Assembly (NCBI RefSeq): GCF_025147485.1
Contig: NZ_CP102263.1
Span: 248,001 to 312,000, forward strand
Direction: 5' to 3'
DNA length: 64,000 bases
Source of the DNA: Bacteroides uniformis
GTDB lineage: Bacteria; Bacteroidota; Bacteroidia; Bacteroidales; Bacteroidaceae
Position numbers and translations under genes: made by a program. This document shows, one piece after another, positions 23,635 to 32,777 of this stretch (the stretch's first letter is position 1; every line of letters begins with the position of its first letter). Below the pieces are notes generated by a model. That model was not told where the DNA came from and did no database searches. It saw only the letters and a program-made list of their open reading frames with translations.

Positions 23635-25515
23635 ATGAGAAGAATTATATTGATTTTAAGTCTACTGTTCTGTAGCCAGCTTATCACAGCCTCCAATCTA
23701 TTGATAGAAGCAGAAAGCTTTGACCAAAAAGGAGGATGGGTAGTAGACCAGCAATTCATGGACCTTATGGGGTCACCCTATCTAATGGCTCATGGAATGG
23801 GGGTCCCGGTTGAGGATGCTTCCACTACCATATCTTTTCCCGAGAGCGGTACATATTATGTATATGTACGTACCTATAACTGGACTTCTCCTTGGCATGA
23901 TGGCAAAGGACCAGGAAAGTTCACTCTAAAAATCGGTAATAAAAAGCTGCCTATAGTTTTAGGGGATGAAGGCAACCAATGGATGTGGCAACCCGCCGGA
24001 AAAATTTCAGTAAAGGCTGGGAATAGTAATCTAACATTAAAAGACTTGACCGGTTTCAATGGCCGTTGCGATGCTATTTATTTTACAACAGAAAAAGAGC
24101 AACTACCTCCTAACGAAACTGTACAACTGACAGATTTCCGTAAAAAGATGCTGGATATTCCAGCCGAACCGGAGCAATACTCCTATGATGTGATTGTAAC
24201 TGGTGGCGGTATAGCCGGTATGTGTGCAGCCGCAACCGCTTCCAGATTGGGATGCAAAGTGGCATTAATCAACGACCGCCCAGTACTTGGCGGCAATAAT
24301 AGCTCTGAAGTCAGGGTTCACTTAGGGGGCAATATCGGAGTAGGCCCCAATTCCGGACTGGGACGTATGATAAGAGAATTCGGACATTCTAAAGAAGGAA
24401 ATGCCAAACCTGCCGCAAACTATGAAGATGAAAAGAAGGAGCTTTTTATCGCCAATGAAAAGAATATCACCCTTTATGCCAACTACCGTGCCATATCTGT
24501 AAAGACCGATGGCAACAGAATAGAATCTGTCATCATCAAGCATATAGAGAATGGAAAAGAAGTGGAACTGAAAGCACCATTGTTCTCCGACTGTACCGGA
24601 GACGGCACCATCGGGTATCTGGCCGGTGCAGACTACAACATGGGACGCGAATCCCGTGCCGAATACGGAGAAGAGCTGGCACCGATTCAACCGGACAAAA
24701 TGACAATGGGTTCATCCGTACAATGGTACTCTGCAGACAAAGGTAAACCTACCCGTTTCCCTATTTTCTCGTACGGTCTGCAATTCAATGAAAAAAATTG
24801 CGAAAAAGTGACGATGGGTGAATGGAAATGGGAAACCGGCATGAACTTCAATCAAATCGACGACTTCGAACGTATACGTGATTATGGCTTAATGGTCATC
24901 TATTCTAATTGGAGTTTTCTGAAAAATGAATTAAAGGACAACAAGAAATATAAGAACCGCGCATTGGACTGGGTAGCCTATATTGCCGGAAAACGCGAGT
25001 CACGCCGATTGTTGGGCGATTATATTCTAAAGCAAGATGATATAGATAAAAATGTCTATCACGAAGATGCCTCCTTCGTCACAACCTGGAGCATCGACCT
25101 GCATTTCCCGGATTCGCTCAATGCATCACACTTTCCTGATGCGCCTTTCAAAGCAGCAACCAAACACATCCATATATATCCTTATGCAGTGCCCTATCGC
25201 TGCCTATATTCCAGAAATATCGAGAATCTTTTTATGGCGGGCCGCAATATCAGTGTTACCCATGTGGCACTGGGCACTGTCCGCGTAATGCGTACCACCG
25301 GAATGATGGGCGAAGTTGTCGGGATGGCAGCTTCCTTATGTAAAAAGTACAACACCACTCCGAGAGGAGTATATCAGAAACACCTACCGGAATTGAAAGC
25401 ACTGATGAAAGAGGGAGTAGGAAAAAAAGAAGGGATTCCCGATAATCAGAAGTTCAATGAACAAAAATTATTAAAAAAGCCTCGTATATTTGCCATTGAA
25501 AAAAACAAGAAGTAA
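23635..25515 (+). CDS. Exported FAD-dependent oxidoreductase with N-terminal beta-sandwich
   Basis: The 626-aa protein has a Sec signal (MRRIILILSLLFCSQLITAS), an N-terminal beta-sandwich resembling carbohydrate-binding or golvesin-like domains (about 22-160, LLIEAESFDQKGGWVVDQQF), and a FAD_oxidored domain (PF12831 type) with the dinucleotide fold VTGGGIAGMCAAATASRLG (glycines from residue 190) and LGGNNSSEVRVHLGGN. The C-terminal GRNISVTHVALGTVRVM matches the second FAD-contact region. The substrate is unknown. Its place between susD and glycosidases suggests sugar oxidation during glycan breakdown. How an FAD enzyme is loaded after export is unclear. Confidence 0.85.
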   Translation: MRRIILILSLLFCSQLITASNLLIEAESFDQKGGWVVDQQFMDLMGSPYLMAHGMGVPVEDASTTISFPESGTYYVYVRTYNWTSPWHDGKGPGKFTLKIGNKKLPIVLGDEGNQWMWQPAGKISVKAGNSNLTLKDLTGFNGRCDAIYFTTEKEQLPPNETVQLTDFRKKMLDIPAEPEQYSYDVIVTGGGIAGMCAAATASRLGCKVALINDRPVLGGNNSSEVRVHLGGNIGVGPNSGLGRMIREFGHSKEGNAKPAANYEDEKKELFIANEKNITLYANYRAISVKTDGNRIESVIIKHIENGKEVELKAPLFSDCTGDGTIGYLAGADYNMGRESRAEYGEELAPIQPDKMTMGSSVQWYSADKGKPTRFPIFSYGLQFNEKNCEKVTMGEWKWETGMNFNQIDDFERIRDYGLMVIYSNWSFLKNELKDNKKYKNRALDWVAYIAGKRESRRLLGDYILKQDDIDKNVYHEDASFVTTWSIDLHFPDSLNASHFPDAPFKAATKHIHIYPYAVPYRCLYSRNIENLFMAGRNISVTHVALGTVRVMRTTGMMGEVVGMAASLCKKYNTTPRGVYQKHLPELKALMKEGVGKKEGIPDNQKFNEQKLLKKPRIFAIEKNKK

Positions 25516-25562
25516 GAAACACGTTGATACTACAATTTAAGTATTAATAAAACACGCATATC

Positions 25563-27626
25563 ATGAAAAATATTCTAACATTATTATTTGTCCTTTTCGG
25601 AGGATATTCGTTACACGCACAAGATACCTGCTACGGCTTTCTGAGAAATGACACTTTAACCATCGGGAACAATTTGGTCGAACGTACCTTTTTGTGGAAC
25701 GGGGGAAATATCATAACTTACCGCCTGACCGACAAGAGTAATGGAAAATCATGGAAGAACCACAGCCTTACTCCAGATTTCAGAGTAACGAAAGATTTGC
25801 CGCAACCATCAAACGGTTCACTCAAAGTAGTTCCCGTAAAAGAGACTAAAATATTTCCCGCTTATCTGAAAGTAGAAGTTTCTTTCAGCCTGGAGAAGCT
25901 AGATATAAAACGGGTATATCGTATTTATGATGATTGTCCAGCCATAGCCTGCGACACCTATTTAAGAGGAACAGTAAACAGTATTTTCGGAGGCAGAGAA
26001 GTTAGTGCAGCCGACCGGAAGAATATTGAATTCGCCGAAGACATGAAATCTAAAGAAGTAACCGCTGTACTAGACCAGTTCCATTTCCAAGGACAACATT
26101 GGCACGCTCGCAGCGTGGAATTTTCCGATGTGACCGACTGGCACAACAACCTGGTTTTCGAGAAAGAGATTATTTCCTACCGCAAACTGGGATATCGCGG
26201 CAATCTGCTGTTTGCCTTTAATGGCGAGGACAACTGTGGCATCTTCTTTTTAAAAGAGGCTCCCTGCTCTTCGGTACAATTAGCCTATCAAGGAAAGGAT
26301 TTTCTGACTGATTTCGGAAAGTTTACAGTAACCGGTCTGGGCATTACCGAGAAAGACGTGACTCCCGACCGTTGGACCAAAACATACGGATGTGTATTGG
26401 GAATATACGGAGAAGATGAACTGAGCCGCCTACAAGCGCTTCGTTCATATCAGAAGAATATACGTACTTACCGGGCCGACCGCGACGAGATGATTATGAT
26501 GAACACCTGGGGAGACCGTAGCCAGGACTCAAAAGTAAACGAATCCTTCTGTTTGAAAGAACTGGAACGCGCCGCCCGTCTGGGAATCACCCATTTCCAG
26601 ATTGATGATGGCTGGCAAATAGGTAAAAGTCCTAATTCAGCTGTAGCCCGCGGTTCATTCAAGAACATTTGGGACAATAAAGACTACTGGAAACCCGATC
26701 CGCAAAAGTATCCACGTGGTTTGCATCCCATCGTAAAGCGTGGCAAGGAATTAGGTATTGAAATCGGTCTTTGGTTCAATCCCAGCATACAAAATGATTT
26801 TGCCGATTGGCAGAAAGATGCGCAAGCACTCATCAGCCTCTATCGCGAATACGGCATCAAAATATTCAAGATAGACGGGCTCACCATTCCCAGTAAAGAA
26901 GCCGAAACAAACCTGCACCGCTTATTCAACAAAGTGCTGGAAGAGACGGACGAGGCAGTGATTTTCAACCTTGATGCGACAGCCAGCCGCCGCGGAGGCT
27001 ACCACATGTTCAATGAATATGGAAATATCTTTCTGGAAAACCGTTATACCGACTGGCAGAACTACTATCCTTACTGGACTTTGCGTAACCTCTGGATGCT
27101 TTCCAAATATGTTCCGGCAGAAAAGCTGCAAATAGAGTTCTTGAACAAATGGAGAAATACGGATAAATATAAAGGAGAAGTCTTCGCTCCAGAAAACTAT
27201 TCATTTGAATATCTGTTTGCTACGACTTTAGCAGGACAGCCGCTTGCCTGGATGGAAGGTACCAATCTACCCGAGGAAGCATTTACATTACGAGAACATA
27301 CAGAAGCCTACAAGAAATTTCAGCATGACATGCATTCCGGCACTATCCTACCCATAGGAGATGAACCATCGGGACGCTCTTGGACCGGCTTCCAGTCTCT
27401 AAAGAAAGATAGAGGATACTTGATTGTGTACCGTGAAAATCATCCAGAAGGGACTACAGAAGTCGAAACCTGGCTGCCAGAAGGTGTCACAGTAAGATGT
27501 ATCCCATTGATGGGACACGGCAAAGCGATGACAGCAGTAACCGGAAAGAAAGGAAGGCTGGAAATCTCTCTGCCATCAATCAATGACTATGTTGTCTACA
27601 AGTATGAAATTAAAAACAAACGCTAA
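25563..27626 (+). CDS. Clan GH-D glycosidase, GH36-like (putative alpha-galactosidase)
   Basis: The 687-aa protein has a signal peptide (to about 19), a large N-terminal beta-sandwich and a TIM barrel from about residue 300. Clan-D features are FQIDDGWQIGK, GIEIGLWFNPSIQNDF, the nucleophile strand IKIFKIDGL (D438) and ENRYTDW with D497 as candidate general acid. GH27/GH36 members are mostly alpha-galactosidases or alpha-N-acetylgalactosaminidases acting with retention. The exact sugar cannot be read from the sequence. It lies 47 nt after the FAD gene in the PUL 1 operon. Confidence 0.82.
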   Translation: MKNILTLLFVLFGGYSLHAQDTCYGFLRNDTLTIGNNLVERTFLWNGGNIITYRLTDKSNGKSWKNHSLTPDFRVTKDLPQPSNGSLKVVPVKETKIFPAYLKVEVSFSLEKLDIKRVYRIYDDCPAIACDTYLRGTVNSIFGGREVSAADRKNIEFAEDMKSKEVTAVLDQFHFQGQHWHARSVEFSDVTDWHNNLVFEKEIISYRKLGYRGNLLFAFNGEDNCGIFFLKEAPCSSVQLAYQGKDFLTDFGKFTVTGLGITEKDVTPDRWTKTYGCVLGIYGEDELSRLQALRSYQKNIRTYRADRDEMIMMNTWGDRSQDSKVNESFCLKELERAARLGITHFQIDDGWQIGKSPNSAVARGSFKNIWDNKDYWKPDPQKYPRGLHPIVKRGKELGIEIGLWFNPSIQNDFADWQKDAQALISLYREYGIKIFKIDGLTIPSKEAETNLHRLFNKVLEETDEAVIFNLDATASRRGGYHMFNEYGNIFLENRYTDWQNYYPYWTLRNLWMLSKYVPAEKLQIEFLNKWRNTDKYKGEVFAPENYSFEYLFATTLAGQPLAWMEGTNLPEEAFTLREHTEAYKKFQHDMHSGTILPIGDEPSGRSWTGFQSLKKDRGYLIVYRENHPEGTTEVETWLPEGVTVRCIPLMGHGKAMTAVTGKKGRLEISLPSINDYVVYKYEIKNKR

Positions 27627-27639
27627 AATAAAGACTGAC

Positions 27640-28932
27640 ATGAAAATCACAAGGAGTATACTCTTAATCGCCTTCTTGATGCTGTTTTACCGAGCCTTCG
27701 GACAACCTGCCGAACGGCTGATTCGGATACAGATCACTCCCAATCATACAGACTGGCTATATAAGCCAGGCGAAAAAATAAAATTCAGCATTACGGTACT
27801 GAAAAACAACGTACCAATTCCTGACACAGAAATTCGGTACCAGATTTCAGAAGATATGATGAAGCCTCACAAAGAAGGCATATTGCAAGCTGAAAAAGGG
27901 ACAGCCACGGTGGAAGCCAAAACAATGGAAAAACCTGGCTTTCTCCGTTGCCAAGCCTTTGTTAAATATGGAGGACGTGAATACCAAGGGATAGTAACCG
28001 TTGGAATCAATCCAGAAAAATTAAAACCTATCACATCATTGCCCGAAGACTTTCTAAATTTCTGGGAAACAGCAAAACTCCAGGCTCAAAAGACACCAAT
28101 GGATGTACAAATGACCCTTGTACCCGAACGTTGTACAGAGAAAGTGAATGTATTCCATGTGAATATACAGAATTATGAATCCCATACACGCTTATACGGC
28201 ATGCTGGCTATGCCTAAAGCAAAAGGTCGATATCCCGCAGTTTTAAAGCTACCAGGTGCAGGAATACGTTCTTATGCCGGAGATGTGGAACATGCTGCCA
28301 ATGGCTGGATTGTTTTCGAAATAGGAATACACGGTATTCCGGTCAACATGTCAGGACCGGTATATACCAATCTCTATATGGGAGCATTAAAAGGGTACCA
28401 CACGTTCAATCTGGATAATCGGGATAAATACTATTATAAACGTGTATATCTAGGCTGTGTACGTGCCATTGACTTTATTTATTCCCTACCACAATTCGAT
28501 GGGAGCAATTTGATAACATTCGGCAGTAGCCAAGGAGGAGGATTGTCCATCGTGACAGCTGGACTTGATTCACGTGTCAAAGGACTGGTAGCCTTTTACC
28601 CTGCTCTTTGTGACATGGTCGGCTATATACATAACCGTGCCGGAGGATGGCCACACATGTTTAACAAGCAAGAAAATCAGACTGCAGAAAAGGCAAATAC
28701 AGCACGTTATTATGACGCAGTTAATTTTGCACGCCAAATAAAAGTTCCCGGATTCTACTCATTCGGATATAATGATATGGTCTGTCCACCCACTACTACC
28801 TATTCTGCCTACAATGTAATTCAAGCACCCAAACAAATATTAGTATCCGAAGAAACGGCTCATTATGCCTACCCAGAACAATGGGCAGCCGCATGGAAAT
28901 GGGTCGCTGATTTCTTTCAACAAAAAAAATAA
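27640..28932 (+). CDS. CE7 acetyl esterase (acetyl xylan esterase / cephalosporin-C deacetylase family)
   Basis: The 430-aa protein has a signal peptide (MKITRSILLIAFLMLFYRAF), an N-terminal Ig-like beta-domain (about 25-120) and an alpha/beta-hydrolase domain. The triad can be placed: S297 in GSSQGG, D379 in YNDMVCPP and H408 in TAHYAYPEQW. CE7 enzymes remove acetyl groups from sugars or oligosaccharides, often with broad specificity. The ATG at 27640 lies 13 nt after the previous stop. A longer frame from 27583 overlaps that gene and is not supported. It implies an acetylated PUL 1 substrate. Confidence 0.9.
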   Translation: MKITRSILLIAFLMLFYRAFGQPAERLIRIQITPNHTDWLYKPGEKIKFSITVLKNNVPIPDTEIRYQISEDMMKPHKEGILQAEKGTATVEAKTMEKPGFLRCQAFVKYGGREYQGIVTVGINPEKLKPITSLPEDFLNFWETAKLQAQKTPMDVQMTLVPERCTEKVNVFHVNIQNYESHTRLYGMLAMPKAKGRYPAVLKLPGAGIRSYAGDVEHAANGWIVFEIGIHGIPVNMSGPVYTNLYMGALKGYHTFNLDNRDKYYYKRVYLGCVRAIDFIYSLPQFDGSNLITFGSSQGGGLSIVTAGLDSRVKGLVAFYPALCDMVGYIHNRAGGWPHMFNKQENQTAEKANTARYYDAVNFARQIKVPGFYSFGYNDMVCPPTTTYSAYNVIQAPKQILVSEETAHYAYPEQWAAAWKWVADFFQQKK

Positions 28933-28946
28933 AAACTATAAGAATC

Positions 28947-30941
28947 ATGAGAATACTTTTTTTTATTACAACACTGCTTTTCATCATCCCGAACATGTTC
29001 GGACAAAAGGAATATCGTCTGAACTCACCGGACGGCAAGTTGGAGGTTACCTTATATATAGGTGACCGGATCACTTACGAGCTGACGGAAGAAGGGCATA
29101 CATTGGTAGCCCCCTCTCCCTTATCAGTACATCTGGATAATAGGACAGTCTGGGGTAACGGCTCCCATCTTAAGAGAGTCAGTCATCGCCAGGCAAATGA
29201 GGTGATTCCCTCTCCTTTCTACAAACGCAGTGAAGTAAAGGATGTCTATAATGAAATGACGTTAAGTTTCCGGGAACATTTCAACCTCATTTTCAGAATG
29301 TACAATGAAGGAATGGCATACCGGTTCGCAGCGACCGGAAACAGACCGTTCAAAGTTACAAACGAAGAAGCCGCCTTCAACTTCAACAAGGACTACAAAT
29401 CGATTGTTCCTTATGTAAAAGATGGCGATAAACAACCGATAGAAGCCCAGTTCTCCAACTCTTTTGAAAACACCTATACACATATAGAGCTATCCGGACT
29501 GAACCCCCAAAGACTGATGTTTACCCCCGTAGTAATAGAGCAGGAAAACGGCCGTAAACTTTGTATTGCCGAATCCGACGTGGAGAGCTATCCGGGCATG
29601 TTCCTCATCAACAGAAACGGGGGAACAGCACTCACTTCCGCTTTTGCCGCCGTCCCCAAAACAAAAAAACAAGGCGGGCATAACCAACTGCAAATATTAG
29701 TCACAGAGCGTGAAAACTACATTGCTTCCTGCCAGCCGAAAGCCAAACTACCCTGGCGCATCATTGTTGTGGCAAGAAATGACAAGGAGCTGGCAGATAA
29801 CGATATGGTTTATAAGCTGGCTGCTCCATCACGCATGAAAGACATCTCATGGATACGTCCGGGCAAAGTGGCCTGGGAATGGTGGAACCATTGGGGAATC
29901 AAAGGCGTGGATTTCGAAGCTGGAATAAACAATGAAACATACATGCACTATATCGACTTCGCCTCCCGGCATGGCATCGAGTATGTGATTCTGGATGAAG
30001 GCTGGGCTGTCAACCTCAAGGCTGACCTTTTCCAAATTGTACCGGAAATTGATTTAAAAAAGCTCACGGCCTATGCCAGGCAAAAGAATGTAGGACTCAT
30101 CCTTTGGGCAGGTTACCATGCCTTTGCCCGCGACATGGAACATGTATGCAAGCACTATTCCGAAATGGGCATCAAAGGATTCAAGATTGACTTTATGGAT
30201 AGGGATGACCAGGAAATGGTAGACTTCCACTACCGGGCTGCCGAAATTGCCGCTAAATATAAGTTGATGGTAGACTTTCACGGCACGTACAAACCTACCG
30301 GGCTGAACCGCACTTATCCCAATGTCATCAACTATGAAGCCGTTCACGGGCTGGAACAGATGAAGTGGAGTGACATCCATACCGACCAGGTAACCTACGA
30401 TGTCACCATGCCATTTATCCGTATGCTGGCCGGACCGGTGGACTATACACAAGGCGCCATGCACAATGCCAACAAACGGTGTTACCACTCCTCAATGGAT
30501 ACCCCAATGAGCCAGGGAACCCGTTGCCGCCAATTAGCTGAATATGTAGTATTTGAATCACCATTGAACATGTTGTGCGACAGTCCCACCAATTACGACC
30601 GTGAAGAAGAATGCACGGAATTCATCGCTACCATCCCTACCGTTTGGGAACAAACAATAGCCATGAACGGAGAAATTGGAAAATACATTACAATGGCGCG
30701 CAGGAAAGGAGATGTCTGGTATGTCGGCTCCCTAACCAATTGGGATGCACGTACTCTGACACTGGACCTTTCTTTCCTCGGTGCAGGCAGATGGAAAGCG
30801 GAAATGTTTCATGACGGAGTGAATGCCAACCGCCTGGCTTCCGACTACCAAAAGACCGTCACAGACATTCCTGCATCCCGTAAACTGACCGTCAAAATGG
30901 CACAAGGAGGCGGATGCGCATTGAAAATATACAAAGAATAA
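28947..30941 (+). CDS. GH97 glycoside hydrolase, retaining (putative alpha-galactosidase) type
   Basis: The 664-aa protein has a signal peptide (to about 19), the N-terminal GH97 super-sandwich and a TIM barrel with WEWWNHWGIKGVDFE and VILDEGWAVN. At the nucleophile strand it has GFKIDFMDRDD with D415, as in the retaining subgroup typified by BtGH97b, and a conserved HGLEQMKW with E470 at the acid/base position. The inverting SusB subgroup lacks that Asp. Retaining members known to me are alpha-galactosidases, so the same activity is likely. It starts 14 nt after the CE7 stop. Confidence 0.9.
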   Translation: MRILFFITTLLFIIPNMFGQKEYRLNSPDGKLEVTLYIGDRITYELTEEGHTLVAPSPLSVHLDNRTVWGNGSHLKRVSHRQANEVIPSPFYKRSEVKDVYNEMTLSFREHFNLIFRMYNEGMAYRFAATGNRPFKVTNEEAAFNFNKDYKSIVPYVKDGDKQPIEAQFSNSFENTYTHIELSGLNPQRLMFTPVVIEQENGRKLCIAESDVESYPGMFLINRNGGTALTSAFAAVPKTKKQGGHNQLQILVTERENYIASCQPKAKLPWRIIVVARNDKELADNDMVYKLAAPSRMKDISWIRPGKVAWEWWNHWGIKGVDFEAGINNETYMHYIDFASRHGIEYVILDEGWAVNLKADLFQIVPEIDLKKLTAYARQKNVGLILWAGYHAFARDMEHVCKHYSEMGIKGFKIDFMDRDDQEMVDFHYRAAEIAAKYKLMVDFHGTYKPTGLNRTYPNVINYEAVHGLEQMKWSDIHTDQVTYDVTMPFIRMLAGPVDYTQGAMHNANKRCYHSSMDTPMSQGTRCRQLAEYVVFESPLNMLCDSPTNYDREEECTEFIATIPTVWEQTIAMNGEIGKYITMARRKGDVWYVGSLTNWDARTLTLDLSFLGAGRWKAEMFHDGVNANRLASDYQKTVTDIPASRKLTVKMAQGGGCALKIYKE

Positions 30942-30980
30942 TTCATAGGCTTTTTAAACGTTAACTGATACATACGATTT

Positions 30981-32777
30981 ATGAAAATTAAAAGATTAAT
31001 GATTACTTGTTTGCTCGCAGTGTCTGTACTGGGAGGCAAGTCACAAGCACAAGACTTATTGTCCAATGTTTACGGACGCGATTACCAGCTACTGAATGGG
31101 AAGTGGGGAGCCATTGTAGACCTTTATGACCAAGGAGAAAGGATGCAGGTGTACAAAAACAGAAAACCTCAAGACAACAAGCAATTTTATGAATACTCTT
31201 TCGACGGAGGTTTGGTCCTGAATGTACCTGCCGATTTCAATTCACAAATGCCCGAGTTGAAATTTTATGAAGGAACAGTATGGTACGGACGCTCTTTCGA
31301 TACCCCAAAGACTGACGGCAAACGTTTGTTTCTCTATTTCGGTGCGGTAAGTTACCGTAGCAAAATATATCTGAACGGGGAGAAAATAGCCAGTCATGAA
31401 GGCGGATTCACTCCCTTCCAGGTGGAAATCACAGATAAGGTAAAGCAAAAGGACAACTTCCTGGTGGTGAAAGTCAACAATACCCGCACCACGGATGCCA
31501 TCCCTGCCATGTCCTTTGACTGGTGGAATTACGGCGGCATCACACGCGATGTAATGTTGGTAAGCGTTCCACAAAGCTACATCAAAGACCATTTCATCCA
31601 GTTGGACAAGGTACAATCCAACCTGATTCGTGCCAAAGTAACCTTATCCGAAGCAAAGCCTGGCATCAACGTACAAGTCGCCATCCCCGAATTGGGCATC
31701 AGACAGAACATGACTACCGATGCCAACGGAATTGCCCAGGCCACTATCAAAACCAAAAAACTGCAACGTTGGTCACCGGATGCTCCAAAGCTGTATGATG
31801 TAACCATCACTTCGGAAAGTGACCGGCTCAACGAGCAAATTGGTTTCCGTAACCTTTATGTAAAAGGTGAAGATATCTATCTGAACGACCAGCCCATCTT
31901 CCTGCGCAGTATCAGCTTCCACGAGGAAATTCCGCAACGCCGCGGGCGTGCCTTCTCTGAAGCGGACGCAACAATGCTGTTGTCCGAAGCCAAAGAGCTG
32001 GGTGCCAACATGATTCGTCTGGCACATTATCCACAAAATGAATATACTGTCCGCCTAGCAGAAAGAATGGGATTTCTTTTATGGGAAGAGATACCTATCT
32101 GGCAAGGGATTGACTTCAAAAATACCGCTACCCGTGAGAAAGCAGGCAGAATGATTAAAGAGATGGTGATGCGCGACAAAAACCGTTGTTCCGTTGCCTT
32201 TTGGGGGATTGCCAATGAAACAGCCACTTCCGCCCCGCGCAATGAATTTCTGAAACACATGAAACAATGTTGCCTGGACATCGACTCAACCCGTCTGATT
32301 ACGGCCGCCTTCGATTTGGTACGCTTCAACCGCGAAAGCCGGGACTTTGAGATGAATGACTCCATTATCAACATCCTGGACATGGTAGCCATCAACAAAT
32401 ATATGGGATGGTATCATGACTGGCCACTGGCTCCGGACCAGGCTGTCTGGAATGTAGCTCCCGGCAAACCTCTTTTCATTTCCGAGTTCGGAGGCGAAGC
32501 GCTCTATGGCAAACATGGCGACGCGGAAGTCAAGAGTTCTTGGAGTGAGGATTATCAGGCACAACTCTACAAGGACAATCTGGAAATGTTTAAGCATATC
32601 CCCAACCTGCGCGGAACATCGCCGTGGATTCTTTTGGATTTCCGTTCTCCCTTCCGTTTCCATCCACACCAGGGAGGGGAATGGAACCGTAAAGGACTGG
32701 TTTCCGACCAGGGACAACGCAAAAAAGCATGGTACATCATGCGTGATTACTATAACCAAAAGAAAACAGAACAATGA
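30981..32777 (+). CDS. GH2 enzyme with beta-glucuronidase-type NxK motif
   Basis: The 598-aa protein has a signal peptide (to about 24), the GH2 sugar-binding sandwich (YFGAVSYRSKIYLNGEKIASHE), an Ig-like domain and a TIM barrel. Acid/base is E413 in WGIANE, nucleophile E502 in ISEFGGE. The tripeptide N569-R-K571 in GEWNRKGLV stands where E. coli GUS has its NxK motif for the uronate carboxylate. This favours beta-glucuronidase or beta-galacturonidase over beta-galactosidase. It overlaps the next gene by 4 nt (ATGA). Confidence 0.88.
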   Translation: MKIKRLMITCLLAVSVLGGKSQAQDLLSNVYGRDYQLLNGKWGAIVDLYDQGERMQVYKNRKPQDNKQFYEYSFDGGLVLNVPADFNSQMPELKFYEGTVWYGRSFDTPKTDGKRLFLYFGAVSYRSKIYLNGEKIASHEGGFTPFQVEITDKVKQKDNFLVVKVNNTRTTDAIPAMSFDWWNYGGITRDVMLVSVPQSYIKDHFIQLDKVQSNLIRAKVTLSEAKPGINVQVAIPELGIRQNMTTDANGIAQATIKTKKLQRWSPDAPKLYDVTITSESDRLNEQIGFRNLYVKGEDIYLNDQPIFLRSISFHEEIPQRRGRAFSEADATMLLSEAKELGANMIRLAHYPQNEYTVRLAERMGFLLWEEIPIWQGIDFKNTATREKAGRMIKEMVMRDKNRCSVAFWGIANETATSAPRNEFLKHMKQCCLDIDSTRLITAAFDLVRFNRESRDFEMNDSIINILDMVAINKYMGWYHDWPLAPDQAVWNVAPGKPLFISEFGGEALYGKHGDAEVKSSWSEDYQAQLYKDNLEMFKHIPNLRGTSPWILLDFRSPFRFHPHQGGEWNRKGLVSDQGQRKKAWYIMRDYYNQKKTEQ

